Part shown: one piece after another, positions 1 to 10,999 of the stretch | How positions within the stretch are numbered: the first letter of the stretch is position 1 | Layout of the letters: each line of letters opens with the position of its first letter | Assembly: GCA_903928445.1 (NCBI GenBank) | Contig: CAIYRB010000198.1 | Coordinates: 62,001 to 126,000, forward strand | DNA: 64,000 nucleotides | Direction of reading: 5' to 3' | Source: an uncultured Pseudomonadota bacterium | GTDB taxonomy: Bacteria > Bdellovibrionota_B > Oligoflexia > Oligoflexales > CAIYRB01 | Program-made: the position numbers and the translations under genes | Notes under the pieces: generated by a model | What the model was told of the DNA's origin: nothing | What the model saw: only the letters and a program-made list of their open reading frames with translations | Database searches by the model: none

Positions 1-482
1 CGGCCAAGCGCGTCGGACTACTTCACGATATCGGCAAGGCCATCGACTACCGGATTGAAGGTAGTCATGCCGTCATCAGCGGCGACTATGCTGATCGCTT
101 TGGCGAGCGGCGCATGATTTGCGACACAGTCATGTCTCACCATAGCGACCTGCTCGTTGAGACCCCCTTAGCCTATGTGCTGCGCTCAGCAGATACCCTA
201 TCAGGGGCTCGCCCGGGAGCTCGAGTGAACCTTGAGGAGGGCTATCAAACTCGGATGTCAGGGATCGAACATTGCGTCCGCAGTTTTCCTGGAATCGTCA
301 GTCTTTCCATCATGAACGGCGCCCGAGAGGTCCACGTCGAGGTCAGCCACAAACGGGTGCAGGAGAACGATATGGAGCTGTTATCACAAAGCATCGCCAA
401 AAAAATCCAGGAAGAGGTCGCTTTCCCTGGGGAGATCAAGATCCTTGTCTCACGGCGCTTTGAGGCTACAGCCGTCGCATGA
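1..482 (+). CDS. rny: Ribonuclease Y, C-terminal part (truncated by window edge)
   Basis: This is the C-terminal end of RNase Y, the membrane-anchored endoribonuclease that starts mRNA decay. The reading frame is open from base 3. The HD-domain signature LLHDIGKA is visible at the start, followed by SHAVISGDYADRFGE, then ICDTVMSHHSDLL with a conserved His pair, and SADTLSGARPGAR, which is characteristic of RNase Y. The tail (VRSFPGIVSLSIMNGAREVHV, then a KILVSRR segment near the end) is the usual RNase Y C-terminal region. The N-terminal membrane helix, coiled coil and KH domain lie upstream of the window. The stop overlaps the start of the next gene (ATGA), so translation is probably coupled to the TPR protein. 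Confidence 0.93.
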   Translation, partial: AKRVGLLHDIGKAIDYRIEGSHAVISGDYADRFGERRMICDTVMSHHSDLLVETPLAYVLRSADTLSGARPGARVNLEEGYQTRMSGIEHCVRSFPGIVSLSIMNGAREVHVEVSHKRVQENDMELLSQSIAKKIQEEVAFPGEIKILVSRRFEATAVA

Positions 483-1231
483 GTCAACCCAACCGCGCCG
501 AACTTAGCGAGATTCGTAAAAAGGTCGACCTCTACCTAAGTGTGCATCGCTACGATGCCGCCGAAAAGTTGTTGCGCGCCACACTAGCCGATCATGGCCC
601 ACTGGCGAATATACACAACTTGCTTGGCGTGACCTTCCACCAACAGTCAAAGTTTGTTGAAGCCCTCAAAGAGTTCCATAAAGCACTCAGCCTCAACGGG
701 GAGTATGTCGAGGCAGCGCTCAACTTAGCCGCCACTTTGTGTGACCTCAGCCGCTACGAGGAAGCCCAAGCCATCTTTACCAAGCTTGACCAACAGGTCG
801 GTGGCAAGAAAAAGCAACCCGGCCTGGTCCTTGGTCGGCTCGCCAATCATCACGCCCAAAGCGGCCAGTCCTACGAAGAAAGTGGCATGCTCAGCGAGGC
901 TATTCTTGAGTACCGCAAGGCGCTATCGCTGTTCGAACGCATGCCCGACATCAAACTCGCCTTAGTGAAGCTCTACGTCCGCACCGGGCAAACCGATAAA
1001 GCCAAGCAGGAGTGCGAGGACATCGTCAAGATTTGCCCGGACTTGGCCAGTGGCCACACGTGGCTGGGGATCCTTTACTACAAGTTAGGGCGCCGCGAGC
1101 TCGCTCGCAAACACTGGGAAAAAGCCCAGCAATTATCCCCTGATGACCTGGCATCTCGGGCCTACTTGAAGCTTGCCCGGGCTTGGCCACCGGGGGAAGC
1201 AGCCCGGACGAGCCGCGAAAAATCACAATAG
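479..1231 (+). CDS. TPR-repeat protein coupled to rny
   Basis: A 250-residue protein made almost entirely of tetratricopeptide repeats. Typical repeat cores are visible, for example NLLGVTFHQQSKFVEALKEF, AALNLAATLCDLSRYEEA and TWLGILYYKLGRRELARKHW. There is no signal peptide or membrane segment, so it should be a cytoplasmic scaffold. Its ATG overlaps the rny stop codon by 4 bases (ATGA), a strong sign of coupled translation, and the next gene also carries TPRs. A role as an RNase Y partner or assembly factor is inferred from this arrangement only; the sequence itself shows just the repeats. Confidence 0.85.
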   Translation: MSQPNRAELSEIRKKVDLYLSVHRYDAAEKLLRATLADHGPLANIHNLLGVTFHQQSKFVEALKEFHKALSLNGEYVEAALNLAATLCDLSRYEEAQAIFTKLDQQVGGKKKQPGLVLGRLANHHAQSGQSYEESGMLSEAILEYRKALSLFERMPDIKLALVKLYVRTGQTDKAKQECEDIVKICPDLASGHTWLGILYYKLGRRELARKHWEKAQQLSPDDLASRAYLKLARAWPPGEAARTSREKSQ

Positions 1232-1283
1232 CTAAACTCCACGGCCGCATCTGCCGATGCCAAGGGCTGGGGGTAACCGATTC

Positions 1284-2792
1284 GTGAGCAACGAGTTTCT
1301 TTTTAATCCAGCCAGCCTGACAATCATGATCGTCGATGACCACGATCCGATCCGCAAGGGGATCAAGCGGATCGTCGCAGCTATGGGTTTTACGGAAATC
1401 ATCGAGTGCTTCGATGGTGAAGAGGCCCTTAAGATTCTGAACAAGCGCCCCATAGACCTGATGATTCTAGACCTATATATGCGTCATTACTCGGGATTTG
1501 ACGTTCTCGAGCATATCCGCAACCGGGCCATTGCGGCTGACATTCCCGTGATTGTCGTCACCGGAGAAGCAAGTAAAGAAGAGATCGTCAAGGCTGCTGA
1601 TATGGGCGCTGAGGACTACCTGTTAAAGCCCTTTCAAGCCAATGACCTAGAAAAGAAAGTGATTAGGACGCTGAATAAATACTACTCGCCCACCCCGCTG
1701 CTAAAAACCCTGCGCAAAGCTGAGCGCCTTTACCTTGAGGACAACTATGGCGACGCCTTAAAAGGTTTTGACGCGGCCTTGGCCCTGGATGCCCTGAGCG
1801 CTAGAGCTGTTCACGGTAAATCCCTCAGCCTCGACAAGTTAAATCGGCACGAAGAGGCGATAGCAACTCTTAGCGAGTCGATCAAAAATAATAGCAGCTA
1901 TCATAAAAGCTTTGGCGCCATCGCTGACATCTTCATCAAGCACAACCGTCCGGTCGAGGCGATCGATGCCATGCAGCATGAGCTAGAAATCAACCCAAAG
2001 CAGCCAAATCGGCAGATCCACATTGCTAAACTCTTGCTCAAGGAGGGCCAGCCGATGGAAGCCGTGGCCCACTACCGCGTGGCACTGCAAGAAAACGCTA
2101 AACACCTGGAAGCCCTGATGGGCATGGGCCACGCCTATGCTTCGGCGGGCAACCTCGACAAGGCGCTGTACTATTTCAAGCGTGTTAGGCGCTATCATCC
2201 GACGGCTACCAAAGCCCTCGAGTCAGCGATGCGCTATGCTCTCGCGGCAAACGAAGCCCGTAAAATCGAACTACTGCTCAAAGATGAACGCACGGCCCAC
2301 CCGGATCGGCTCGACGCGGTGATCTTGCTGGCAATTTTTTACGTCAAACAGGCTCGGGATGACGAGGCCCTTGCCGTTGCGGACGAGCTTCTTGCTGTAG
2401 ACCCTAACCTTCTTCATGCCTTGCGCATTCGCGCCTCAATCATGGTTAAGCGCAAGGATATGACCGGCGCGCTCGCCGTCCTCGAACGCATTGCGATCGT
2501 CGCACCGACGGTTGACGCTTTTAATAATATTGGCGAAACCTTCATTGCGCTGGGACAGATTGCCGAAGCGATTCAGGCCCTGGGCAAGGCCCTGTCCCAT
2601 GATGGCATGAATGCCCAGTCGATCCTGCTCCTGGCCCAGGCCTATGCGAAATCCAACCAGTGGGTCAAAGCAGCCCTCCTCTACCGACGCGCTGGTCAAC
2701 TGGGTGCACCAGCTGAAAAGTGTGCCACCGAGGCGCACCAATGTACGCAGGAAGTCATGAACCGCAGACACCGCCCCCGCCTGGCATCATAA
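1284..2792 (+). CDS. Response regulator receiver-TPR fusion protein
   Basis: An N-terminal CheY-like receiver domain (residues about 12-130) is followed by about ten TPR-like repeats to the C-terminus. The receiver has the acidic pair in IMIVDDHD, the phospho-acceptor Asp63 in MILDLYM, the conserved Thr in VIVVTGEAS and the Lys in YLLKPFQ, so it should be phosphorylatable. No DNA-binding or enzymatic output is present; the TPR array is the output. The GTG at 1284 is preferred because a G-rich stretch (GGGGGT) lies 9 bases upstream; an ATG at 1257 is possible but lacks a ribosome-binding site. It follows the rny-TPR pair on the same strand by about 50 bases and is probably co-transcribed. Its cognate kinase is not in the window. 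Confidence 0.85.
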   Translation: MSNEFLFNPASLTIMIVDDHDPIRKGIKRIVAAMGFTEIIECFDGEEALKILNKRPIDLMILDLYMRHYSGFDVLEHIRNRAIAADIPVIVVTGEASKEEIVKAADMGAEDYLLKPFQANDLEKKVIRTLNKYYSPTPLLKTLRKAERLYLEDNYGDALKGFDAALALDALSARAVHGKSLSLDKLNRHEEAIATLSESIKNNSSYHKSFGAIADIFIKHNRPVEAIDAMQHELEINPKQPNRQIHIAKLLLKEGQPMEAVAHYRVALQENAKHLEALMGMGHAYASAGNLDKALYYFKRVRRYHPTATKALESAMRYALAANEARKIELLLKDERTAHPDRLDAVILLAIFYVKQARDDEALAVADELLAVDPNLLHALRIRASIMVKRKDMTGALAVLERIAIVAPTVDAFNNIGETFIALGQIAEAIQALGKALSHDGMNAQSILLLAQAYAKSNQWVKAALLYRRAGQLGAPAEKCATEAHQCTQEVMNRRHRPRLAS

Positions 2793-2819
2793 GGTCGTCA
2801 CCTATCGCCGCTCCGCGCT

Positions 2820-2842
2820 CCTTTTGCTATACAAGCAAAAGG
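2820..2842 (+). terminator. Perfect 9-bp stem-loop downstream of receiver-TPR gene
   Basis: CCTTTTGCT and AGCAAAAGG form a perfect inverted repeat around a five-base loop, 27 bases after the preceding stop codon. There is no U-tract after the stem, so it is not a classical intrinsic terminator. It may mark a 3' end or an RNA-processing site at the end of the rny cluster. The rest of the 2793-2999 gap carries two copies of the decamer GGAGGAGCGG (2921, 2937) and no gene. Confidence 0.4.
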
Positions 2843-2999
2843 CGTTGTTGAATAAATACCTCTCCCTTTGTCCCCCACTCCCTTTTTCCGTGGTCAAAGC
2901 GAAGGCCTGCTTTAAACCGCGGAGGAGCGGAGGCAGGGAGGAGCGGAATTTTTCAACATAGCCGAAGCAAAAAGGGAACCTAGCGGTGCAAAGGTAGAG

Positions 3000-3497
3000 A
3001 TGCGGAATAACGAGTCTTGGCAGAGCTATTTCATCTGGCTGGAGGAGCGGGGTTTCGCTTATCCGTGGGCAAGTTCGTCGGTCACACCTGACGAGCAAAC
3101 ACGCCGGCCGCCAAGCCCGGTGCGCCTGCTTGCCGTCAGTGATACCGTCCTAGCCAATGAGGAACGCGGCCTTTTGGACAAAATGCTCGCCGCCATGGGA
3201 CTTGCCCAAGAGCAATGCCTCATTGTCGAAGGCAAGCTTGCTGCGGCGACGTGGGCGCAGATCGCCGCCGAACTGGTACTCGTCCTTGGTGCGGGAGCCG
3301 GGCAGGCTCTGGGCTTGGACCCTGCCGCATGGGTGAGCTCCAGGGGTACGATCATCACGCATCCTAAGGTCAGCCTCGGCCTTTTACCAATCTCCCATCC
3401 AAGGGACTTGATTCGCCAGCCGACGGATAAACGGCAGGCTTGGGTCGATCTGCAACTGGGAATGCGCTGCCTCGGGCTTGCCACCCATCACTCTTAA
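3000..3497 (+). CDS. Degenerate uracil-DNA glycosylase superfamily protein
   Basis: A 165-residue protein whose pattern follows family 4 uracil-DNA glycosylases. RGLLDKMLAAMGLAQEQ (56-72) resembles the segment after the active-site loop. ELVLVLGAGAGQALG (91-105) matches the central strand and helix. ISHPRDLIRQPTDKRQAWVDL (131-151) matches the conserved C-terminal HPxxLLRNPxxKRxAWEDL block. The N-terminal GEAPGxxE motif is replaced by VSDTVLANEE, and the four iron-sulfur cysteines are absent (only Cys73 and Cys157). It is therefore probably a non-catalytic or repurposed UDG-fold protein. It lies 18 bases upstream of rmuC on the same strand, which fits a DNA-metabolism role. The start is supported by AAGGTAGAG just before the ATG. 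Confidence 0.6.
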   Translation: MRNNESWQSYFIWLEERGFAYPWASSSVTPDEQTRRPPSPVRLLAVSDTVLANEERGLLDKMLAAMGLAQEQCLIVEGKLAAATWAQIAAELVLVLGAGAGQALGLDPAAWVSSRGTIITHPKVSLGLLPISHPRDLIRQPTDKRQAWVDLQLGMRCLGLATHHS

Positions 3498-3515
3498 TTA
3501 CGAAACGGTCGACTC

Positions 3516-4843
3516 ATGGAACTATTGTTGGTCTCGCAGCTGGTCCTGGTCATTGCCTCTTTGGGCATCCTCATCGCATTGTTGCTTCGCTCGCGAAACA
3601 ACCCCCTCCGCGAAGATCTGGCCACGGCCCGCCGTGAGGGACTTGAGGCGGCCCGCGACAGCCGGCAGGAGCTTGCTCTAAGGCTCGACGCCATCCGCGC
3701 GCAAATTGCCGGCGATGCTGCCCTATCTCGGCGTGAAACAAGCGCAAGCTTAGCGGAACTTAGGTCCCAGCTTGACGCCATTCGCGTTCAAGTCGCCGGT
3801 GACGCACAAAGCTCAAGGCAAGAAGGCGGCACCCGAATGGGCGAGCTCCGCCTCACGGTCGAGCGCCAGCTCGCAGCGATGCAAAACGACAACAGCCAAA
3901 AGCTAGAAAAGATGCGCCAAACGGTCGAAGAAAAACTAGAGGGCACCTTAGAACGACGCCTTGGCGCATCGTTCAAACAGGTAAGCGACCGCCTTGAGGA
4001 GGTCCATAGGGGGCTCGGAGAAATGCAGACCCTGGCTGTCGGCGTCGGTGACCTCAAGCGAGTGATGGCCAATGTTAAGACCAGAGGGATCTGGGGCGAG
4101 ATCCAGCTTGGAGCCCTCCTTGAGCAGATCTTATCGCCAGAACAATTCAGTACCAACGTCCTCACCAAAAAAGACGGTACCGGCCGAGTCGAGTTCGCCA
4201 TCAAAATGCCTGGGCGAGACGGCCAGGAGAGTGGCTTTATCTGGCTGCCGATCGATGCGAAATTCCCTATGGACACCTACCACCGCCTGGTTGACGCCCA
4301 GGACCGTGCTGACGCCGAGGCCTGCGAGCAAGCCTTTCGCCAGCTTGAGTCGTTTATCAAGCAATCAGCCAAAGACATCTCTGACAAGTACGTCGGTCCA
4401 CCTGAAACGACCGACTTTGCGATTATGTATTTGCCCACCGAAGGATTATTTGCCGAGGTCGCGCGTCGGCCAGCTTTGGTCGAAGTGATCCAGCGTGATC
4501 ACCGGGTGGTCATCGCCGGCCCCACCACACTCGCAGCCCTGCTCAATAGTCTGCAGATGGGCTTTCGCACCCTGGCCATCCAGCAACGCTCCAGCCAGGT
4601 GTGGGGAATCCTCGGAGCGGTGAAGGCGGAGTTCAGTACCTTTGCGGATACGCTCGACAAGGTCCAAAAGAAGCTCGACGAGGCCGGCAAATCCATCGGG
4701 GCCGCACAGACCAGAACCCGTGTCATCAGCCGTAAGCTCAAGACGGTCGAAGATAACGCACCTGCCTCAGAAAGCGGAAACTCCCTGCTGGGCCTTGAGG
4801 GCGCCAGCAGAGAGTCGGGTCTACCAACAGAAGCTCTGATCGA

Positions 4844-4847
<4 letters not shown>
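3516..4847 (+). CDS. rmuC: DNA recombination protein RmuC
   Basis: A 443-residue RmuC homologue, near the usual family length. It has an N-terminal membrane helix ([20 protein letters not shown]), a long charged coiled coil (about 35-165) and the RmuC nuclease-like domain (about 180-400) with [33 protein letters not shown] and [12 protein letters not shown]. In E. coli, RmuC limits recombination at short inverted repeats. The gene follows the UDG-like gene closely, suggesting one transcript. Its TAA overlaps the dnaK stop codon on the opposite strand, so the two genes converge with shared stop bases. Confidence 0.93.
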
Positions 4848-6760
<1,913 letters not shown>

Positions 6761-6893
6761 GCTATCTCCTATCTTGCCGATATATTTGACTTTGAATTTA
6801 AAGTACCCAGCCCATCAGTCTCTCATAAACCTAATGCCGCTACGCCGACTGTCAAGGGCTATCGTGGTACCATATTTGCTGGAGGTCCCACCG

Positions 6894-7991
6894 ATGTACG
6901 AATTAGCGTGTCCAGCATGTAACTCGCCATCTCAATACGACATCAGCGACTACCTTCTGATGTGCCCGTTTTGCTCGGCAACCTTCCGACTCGACAAAGA
7001 ATCGGGCCAGAAGGAAATCTTTAACGACCACTACATCATTGCCAACACGTCTAATCCGGTCCAGGTCAAGTCGCTTGTACTGGAATGGTTGGCCCGCCTC
7101 AACCACAAACCGAACGCCACGGCGAAAGAATACTTTATTACAAATATCAGCGGCCTAAGCCGCCCCTATTGGGTGGTCTCCCTGGAGGTTTACACCGTTT
7201 GGAAAGGACTCGTGCAACGTCAGCACCGGGTCCGCCTAGACTCCTACCCCGGCACCGACTATCTGATCGAACACGGTCAATTCAAGCGCAACTATCGTTG
7301 GGCCATCTCAGGTCGCAACAACATCTGTGAGTCGTGGGGCATGACGCGCCTCCACGAACCAAAGGAACCGATAGAGGTGGCTTGGGACGGCTTCCCCCTG
7401 GACTCCACCTTTTCTCGGGGCCAGCTGCAAGAGCCAAAAACGGAAAAAAGTGCTTATGATTCGCGCGAATTCTTCGAATTCAAATTTAGCAATGGCCTAG
7501 CCATCATCGGTGTTCAAGTCGATGAAGACGAAGCGTTAAGGCGAGCCAGACTTCATGTCGAACAGTACCATCTGGAGCTATCTAAGCTAAATGTTGACTA
7601 CCTCACTGATTTTCGTACCGAAGTCGAAGTTGCCGGAGTTCAATTGGTCCATCTACCGTTTTGGTATGCGACCTACGTTTATCGGCCGCGAACCATACTG
7701 CGCCACTTTTACCGGCCCAAAGAGAAAAACGTGATCCTCGAGGGCTACAACAATGGAGTGCTCGCCGGAGAACTTCCGATCAGGCATAAGGACAAGTTGT
7801 GGGTCAACGCACTGATTTGCGGTGCCGCATCTGTCATCCTGTTTCTTCTTGGCCTGGCGTGGCACAGCGCCTTCTTTGTGGTCGCCTTGTTTGGAGTCAT
7901 TGTTACCGCAGCAAGCGCATATGTCGCCTTAACCCGTGCAGCAGAGGCCAACGAACAAGCACCCGTGGTTGAGCGTACAGCGCAGGCATAA
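6894..7991 (+). CDS. Zinc-ribbon protein with C-terminal membrane segments, unknown function
   Basis: A 365-residue protein that I do not recognise as a named family. It opens with a zinc ribbon (CPAC, then CPFC 17 residues later). A long soluble domain follows, with motifs such as SRPYWVVSLEVYTVWKG and HLPFWYATYVYRP, and then two adjacent hydrophobic helices (about 298-345: ALICGAASVILFLLGLAW and FFVVALFGVIVTAASAYVAL). This layout suggests a membrane-anchored protein with its N-terminal ribbon in the cytoplasm. The ATG at 6894 is chosen because GGAGGT lies 7 bases upstream and the zinc ribbon starts immediately; the frame is open further upstream without a ribosome-binding site. It is transcribed divergently from dnaK. 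Confidence 0.75.
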   Translation: MYELACPACNSPSQYDISDYLLMCPFCSATFRLDKESGQKEIFNDHYIIANTSNPVQVKSLVLEWLARLNHKPNATAKEYFITNISGLSRPYWVVSLEVYTVWKGLVQRQHRVRLDSYPGTDYLIEHGQFKRNYRWAISGRNNICESWGMTRLHEPKEPIEVAWDGFPLDSTFSRGQLQEPKTEKSAYDSREFFEFKFSNGLAIIGVQVDEDEALRRARLHVEQYHLELSKLNVDYLTDFRTEVEVAGVQLVHLPFWYATYVYRPRTILRHFYRPKEKNVILEGYNNGVLAGELPIRHKDKLWVNALICGAASVILFLLGLAWHSAFFVVALFGVIVTAASAYVALTRAAEANEQAPVVERTAQA

Positions 7992-8009
7992 ATGATCACT
8001 CGGCCGGCA

Positions 8010-8483
8010 CTAGGATACCTTGACTCCTAAATCGTCAAAAGCATCTTCCTCTTCGGCTTTCTCGACAAGCCGCTGTGGCGGCTTGTCGAGCTGTTCAGGA
8101 AAATAAATTTTCTTCAATCTCGCTTCGAGAGTGTATGGAGTCACCGGTTTCGCCTGAAATAGATGCGTTGGAATCACAGCCTTTAAGTTGTCCAGAATCC
8201 TCGGGTCCCCGGCCAGCCAAGAGATGATAACGCAAACGGTTTCGGGAGCAAGCTGCTGAATCTTTCTATAGCACTCAATTCCATCCATTTCTGGCATGAT
8301 GATATCGATACTGACAATCGCCGGCTTGAGCGTACGCATCATCTCAAGTCCGATGACGCCGTTGGCCGCCGTGCCCTTGACGACTAGACCTACATCAGTA
8401 AAGACCTTGGTTAACTCATCGCGCACCCCGCTTGAGTCATCGATGATGAGTACGCTTTTTCCGACCCAGGGTTTATTCGTCAC
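8010..8483 (-). CDS. Single-domain response regulator (CheY-like)
   Basis: A 157-residue stand-alone receiver. It shows the acidic pair Asp15/Asp16 (VLIIDDSSG), the phospho-acceptor Asp60 (IVSIDIIMPEMDG), a Ser in the CVIISW strand at the Thr/Ser switch position, and the Lys in FQAKPVTPYTL. The last 30 residues are a charged extension, with no effector domain. It lies 18 bases upstream of the comEC-like gene's 3' end on the same strand order and converges with the zinc-ribbon gene. No histidine kinase is nearby, so its pathway cannot be assigned. Confidence 0.85.
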   Translation of the reverse strand: MTNKPWVGKSVLIIDDSSGVRDELTKVFTDVGLVVKGTAANGVIGLEMMRTLKPAIVSIDIIMPEMDGIECYRKIQQLAPETVCVIISWLAGDPRILDNLKAVIPTHLFQAKPVTPYTLEARLKKIYFPEQLDKPPQRLVEKAEEEDAFDDLGVKVS

Positions 8484-8501
8484 GATGAACGTCCTCCGCT
8501 C

Positions 8502-9977
8502 TCATTGCAGATCATAATGCCTTATCGACAAATCTCGACAGGCGTTGAGTAGCAACATTGCGCTAATCAGCAAGGCGAGTGGACGAAGCCACCCGGGAAG
8601 GGCTGCGGCTTCAGGCGCCAGCCACGGGAAGCGCACGGTTAGGGCAGCTACATGCCGAACGCATTCGGAGAAAGTTGCATGAAATGCCAAGAGCAACGCA
8701 CGTCCAGGCAGGCCTGGTAAAAAGACCACTAATAAACCAGTCGCAAGGAGCAGTCCAAGGAGCGGTACCAAACAGAGGTTAGCAACCAACCCGATAAAAC
8801 TGACCTGACCAAAGACCCCCAAGACCAAAAGCATCAGCCTAAGCTGCAAACCCAGGGTCAGCCTCAGGCCGCGAACAAAGCCCCGCTTCCACTGCGCGTG
8901 ACCGACGTGGACCACCAGCAAATAGGCTCCCCAAGTCACCAACGTCGCCTCGCTGACAAAGCCAATGGGGAAGATCAGGGTTTGCAGGGAGGCTCCGAGC
9001 AGCATGCGGGTCGGCAAGGGCATGGCACCGATAAACACGCAGCCGCATTGATACCAGACAAATAATAGAGTCGCGCGCTGGGCAGCGGCAGGCATACCGG
9101 CCATCACCAGGTAGATCAAGCTGACAGCTGCCGTCACAATGCGGGCAACCGCTGTGACCTCCGGCCACGCCGAATTGGGAATCAGCCTTATAGCATAGGC
9201 CACATGCAGCGGGACTCGAAACAGCAAGGACCAAAGAAACACCATCAAAGTCACGTGGAGTCCGCTGACGATCAGCAAGTGATAAACGCCAATCGATTTA
9301 AACGCTGCTTTAGTAGGCGGCGACAAATCCCGCTTGTCACCTAACAAAATCGCCCCGAGCCAACCTCTAGGCATTGGCTCGCGCCATTTTCGGACCTTGC
9401 GCAAAGACTCCCGTCCCTTAGCGGCCAGAGCCAGCGCCGGGCCGAGCTCCCCAAGTTGCCCACTCACCAGACTAAAATGTGAGCTCAACCGCGAAAAGAG
9501 TCGAGGTGCATCAGGCGCGACCAAGACGCCACGGCCGACGGCACCATGGACGCGCCGACCATAGCTTTCGAAAACCAGGTCCCCTGAACGCAGCAACACT
9601 GGCCCCGGACTGCCGTCGTTGACCGACACCATGACGATCTGCGCTTCGGGCAGACTCCAAGACAGCACTGGACCAGCATGCGCAAACCCCCAAGTGAACG
9701 CCAGAGTCCCGAGACATATACCGCACCAAGGTTTCACCCAGGATACCTGCCATACCCGGCTAAGACCTAGCGCCATGCCGACACAGAGGCGGCGAGCAGC
9801 CGGATGCTCCATCCAGTAGATAAGCTCCCATGAGCCAAGCGCCCGGCCAACCAAGTTGCCCAATATAAATAAAGCGACCCACAGCTTCAACATAACAACA
9901 GCTTCTACAGTACAGGAGCAGACTCGCACCAACGACCTGGCAAGACATGATAAAATAGCAAGGGTCTGCATCCTCAC
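8502..9977 (-). CDS. ComEC/Rec2-type competence membrane protein without metallo-beta-lactamase domain
   Basis: A 491-residue polytopic membrane protein with the ComEC competence domain. It has GWLGAILLGDKRDLSPPTKAAFKSIGVYHLLIVSGLHVT-type sequence (about 208-245), split here by position, then six or more hydrophobic helices. ComEC forms the channel for single-stranded DNA uptake in transformation. Typical ComEC proteins are about 700-800 residues with a C-terminal metallo-beta-lactamase domain; this one ends after the membrane domain, so it is a short form. The GTG at 9977 is preferred because AGGAGG lies 7 bases upstream; an ATG is present two codons later. Only 32 bases separate it from the divergent TPR gene. 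Confidence 0.85.
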   Translation of the reverse strand: MRMQTLAILSCLARSLVRVCSCTVEAVVMLKLWVALFILGNLVGRALGSWELIYWMEHPAARRLCVGMALGLSRVWQVSWVKPWCGICLGTLAFTWGFAHAGPVLSWSLPEAQIVMVSVNDGSPGPVLLRSGDLVFESYGRRVHGAVGRGVLVAPDAPRLFSRLSSHFSLVSGQLGELGPALALAAKGRESLRKVRKWREPMPRGWLGAILLGDKRDLSPPTKAAFKSIGVYHLLIVSGLHVTLMVFLWSLLFRVPLHVAYAIRLIPNSAWPEVTAVARIVTAAVSLIYLVMAGMPAAAQRATLLFVWYQCGCVFIGAMPLPTRMLLGASLQTLIFPIGFVSEATLVTWGAYLLVVHVGHAQWKRGFVRGLRLTLGLQLRLMLLVLGVFGQVSFIGLVANLCLVPLLGLLLATGLLVVFLPGLPGRALLLAFHATFSECVRHVAALTVRFPWLAPEAAALPGWLRPLALLISAMLLLNACRDLSIRHYDLQ

Positions 9978-10009
9978 GTCCTTCCCTCCTCCGCAAAAGG
10001 CTCTATCTC

Positions 10010-10993
10010 ATGCCTGATGGTTTGACCCTCCAGGATCACCCTGGATTAGCGACCTGGTACCGCGCCCACAGCGCAACCCCGCCAGGTGTCGATCAGCCAG
10101 CCCAACTCTTGGTCTGGAGGCTTTGCGAAGCCATGTGTACCGGACCAACGTCGTCGGTACGGCGCTTAGTCGATGGTTTGCGGGTCTTCATGACCACGTC
10201 TTCTGCACCACTGCAGGACTTCCTCCAAGCAGAAGATGTCTGCCACGGATGCGACGCAAAACTCCTGGAGCTTATCGGCGGACTTGGCGAAGCGGCCGTG
10301 CGTAGCGAATACGCGGATAGCTTTCTACAAGCCATGCAATCCTTAGCCGATGCCACAGGCCTCGTCGTGCTTCGCTTCCTTGCCGCTTGGGCAGCACTAA
10401 ATATTGGCCGCCTTGAGCAATGCATCGCCGAATGTGAAAAAGTCGATGAGCCATTTGCCGCCATTTTTACTGTGCAAGGACAAGCGCTGCTAGAGCTCGG
10501 GAAGCCACGCGATGCCCTCGAGGTGCTAGCCATTGCGGTGAAACTGGCACCGCAGGAAGTACTCGCCTGGTTCCAAGCTGCTAAGGCCCACCACTTGATC
10601 GATGAATATGACCAGGCTTTTGATGCACTTCGGCGCTGCCGCGCGCTTTCGCCACAAAGCGATGAAGTCTGCTTGTATATGGGATTGGTCGCGTTGGACC
10701 CGAACGCATCGCCAAGCTATACTGGCGAGGCATTGACGGCTTTAAAACCGCTGATGGCTCGTTTTGCTGACCATCCTGTCATCGTTTTTACCCTAGTTAG
10801 ATTAGCCTGTCGCCACGGCGATAAAGAACAAGCCGAACAGGTCATCAACGCCATCGCCTGGCAAAACAGCATGCGCGGGACCGAGACTGTGCGGCAACTG
10901 CCGCCAGTTCTTCGAGCCTTAAACACAACGGGATGGATGGATCTGGCGGCGAATTTACTGAATGCAATGATGCCGCAAAAGCTAGCCAGCTAG
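10010..10993 (+). CDS. TPR-repeat protein
   Basis: A 327-residue soluble protein with helical repeats in its second half (FTVQGQALLELGKPRDALEVL, AWFQAAKAHHLIDEYDQAFDAL, VCLYMGLVAL), consistent with TPRs. The N-terminal 130 residues are helical but show no motif I recognise. There is no signal peptide. It is read divergently from comEC, with AAAGG before the ATG, and ends six bases before the converging pyrF. It could be a scaffold protein; its partner is unknown. Confidence 0.7.
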   Translation: MPDGLTLQDHPGLATWYRAHSATPPGVDQPAQLLVWRLCEAMCTGPTSSVRRLVDGLRVFMTTSSAPLQDFLQAEDVCHGCDAKLLELIGGLGEAAVRSEYADSFLQAMQSLADATGLVVLRFLAAWAALNIGRLEQCIAECEKVDEPFAAIFTVQGQALLELGKPRDALEVLAIAVKLAPQEVLAWFQAAKAHHLIDEYDQAFDALRRCRALSPQSDEVCLYMGLVALDPNASPSYTGEALTALKPLMARFADHPVIVFTLVRLACRHGDKEQAEQVINAIAWQNSMRGTETVRQLPPVLRALNTTGWMDLAANLLNAMMPQKLAS

Positions 10994-10999
10994 CGGATT

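Noticed and set aside
6761-6893. Sigma-32 promoter or CIRCE element upstream of dnaK
   Set aside because: I looked for CTTGAA/CCCCAT and the CIRCE inverted repeat and saw no convincing match.
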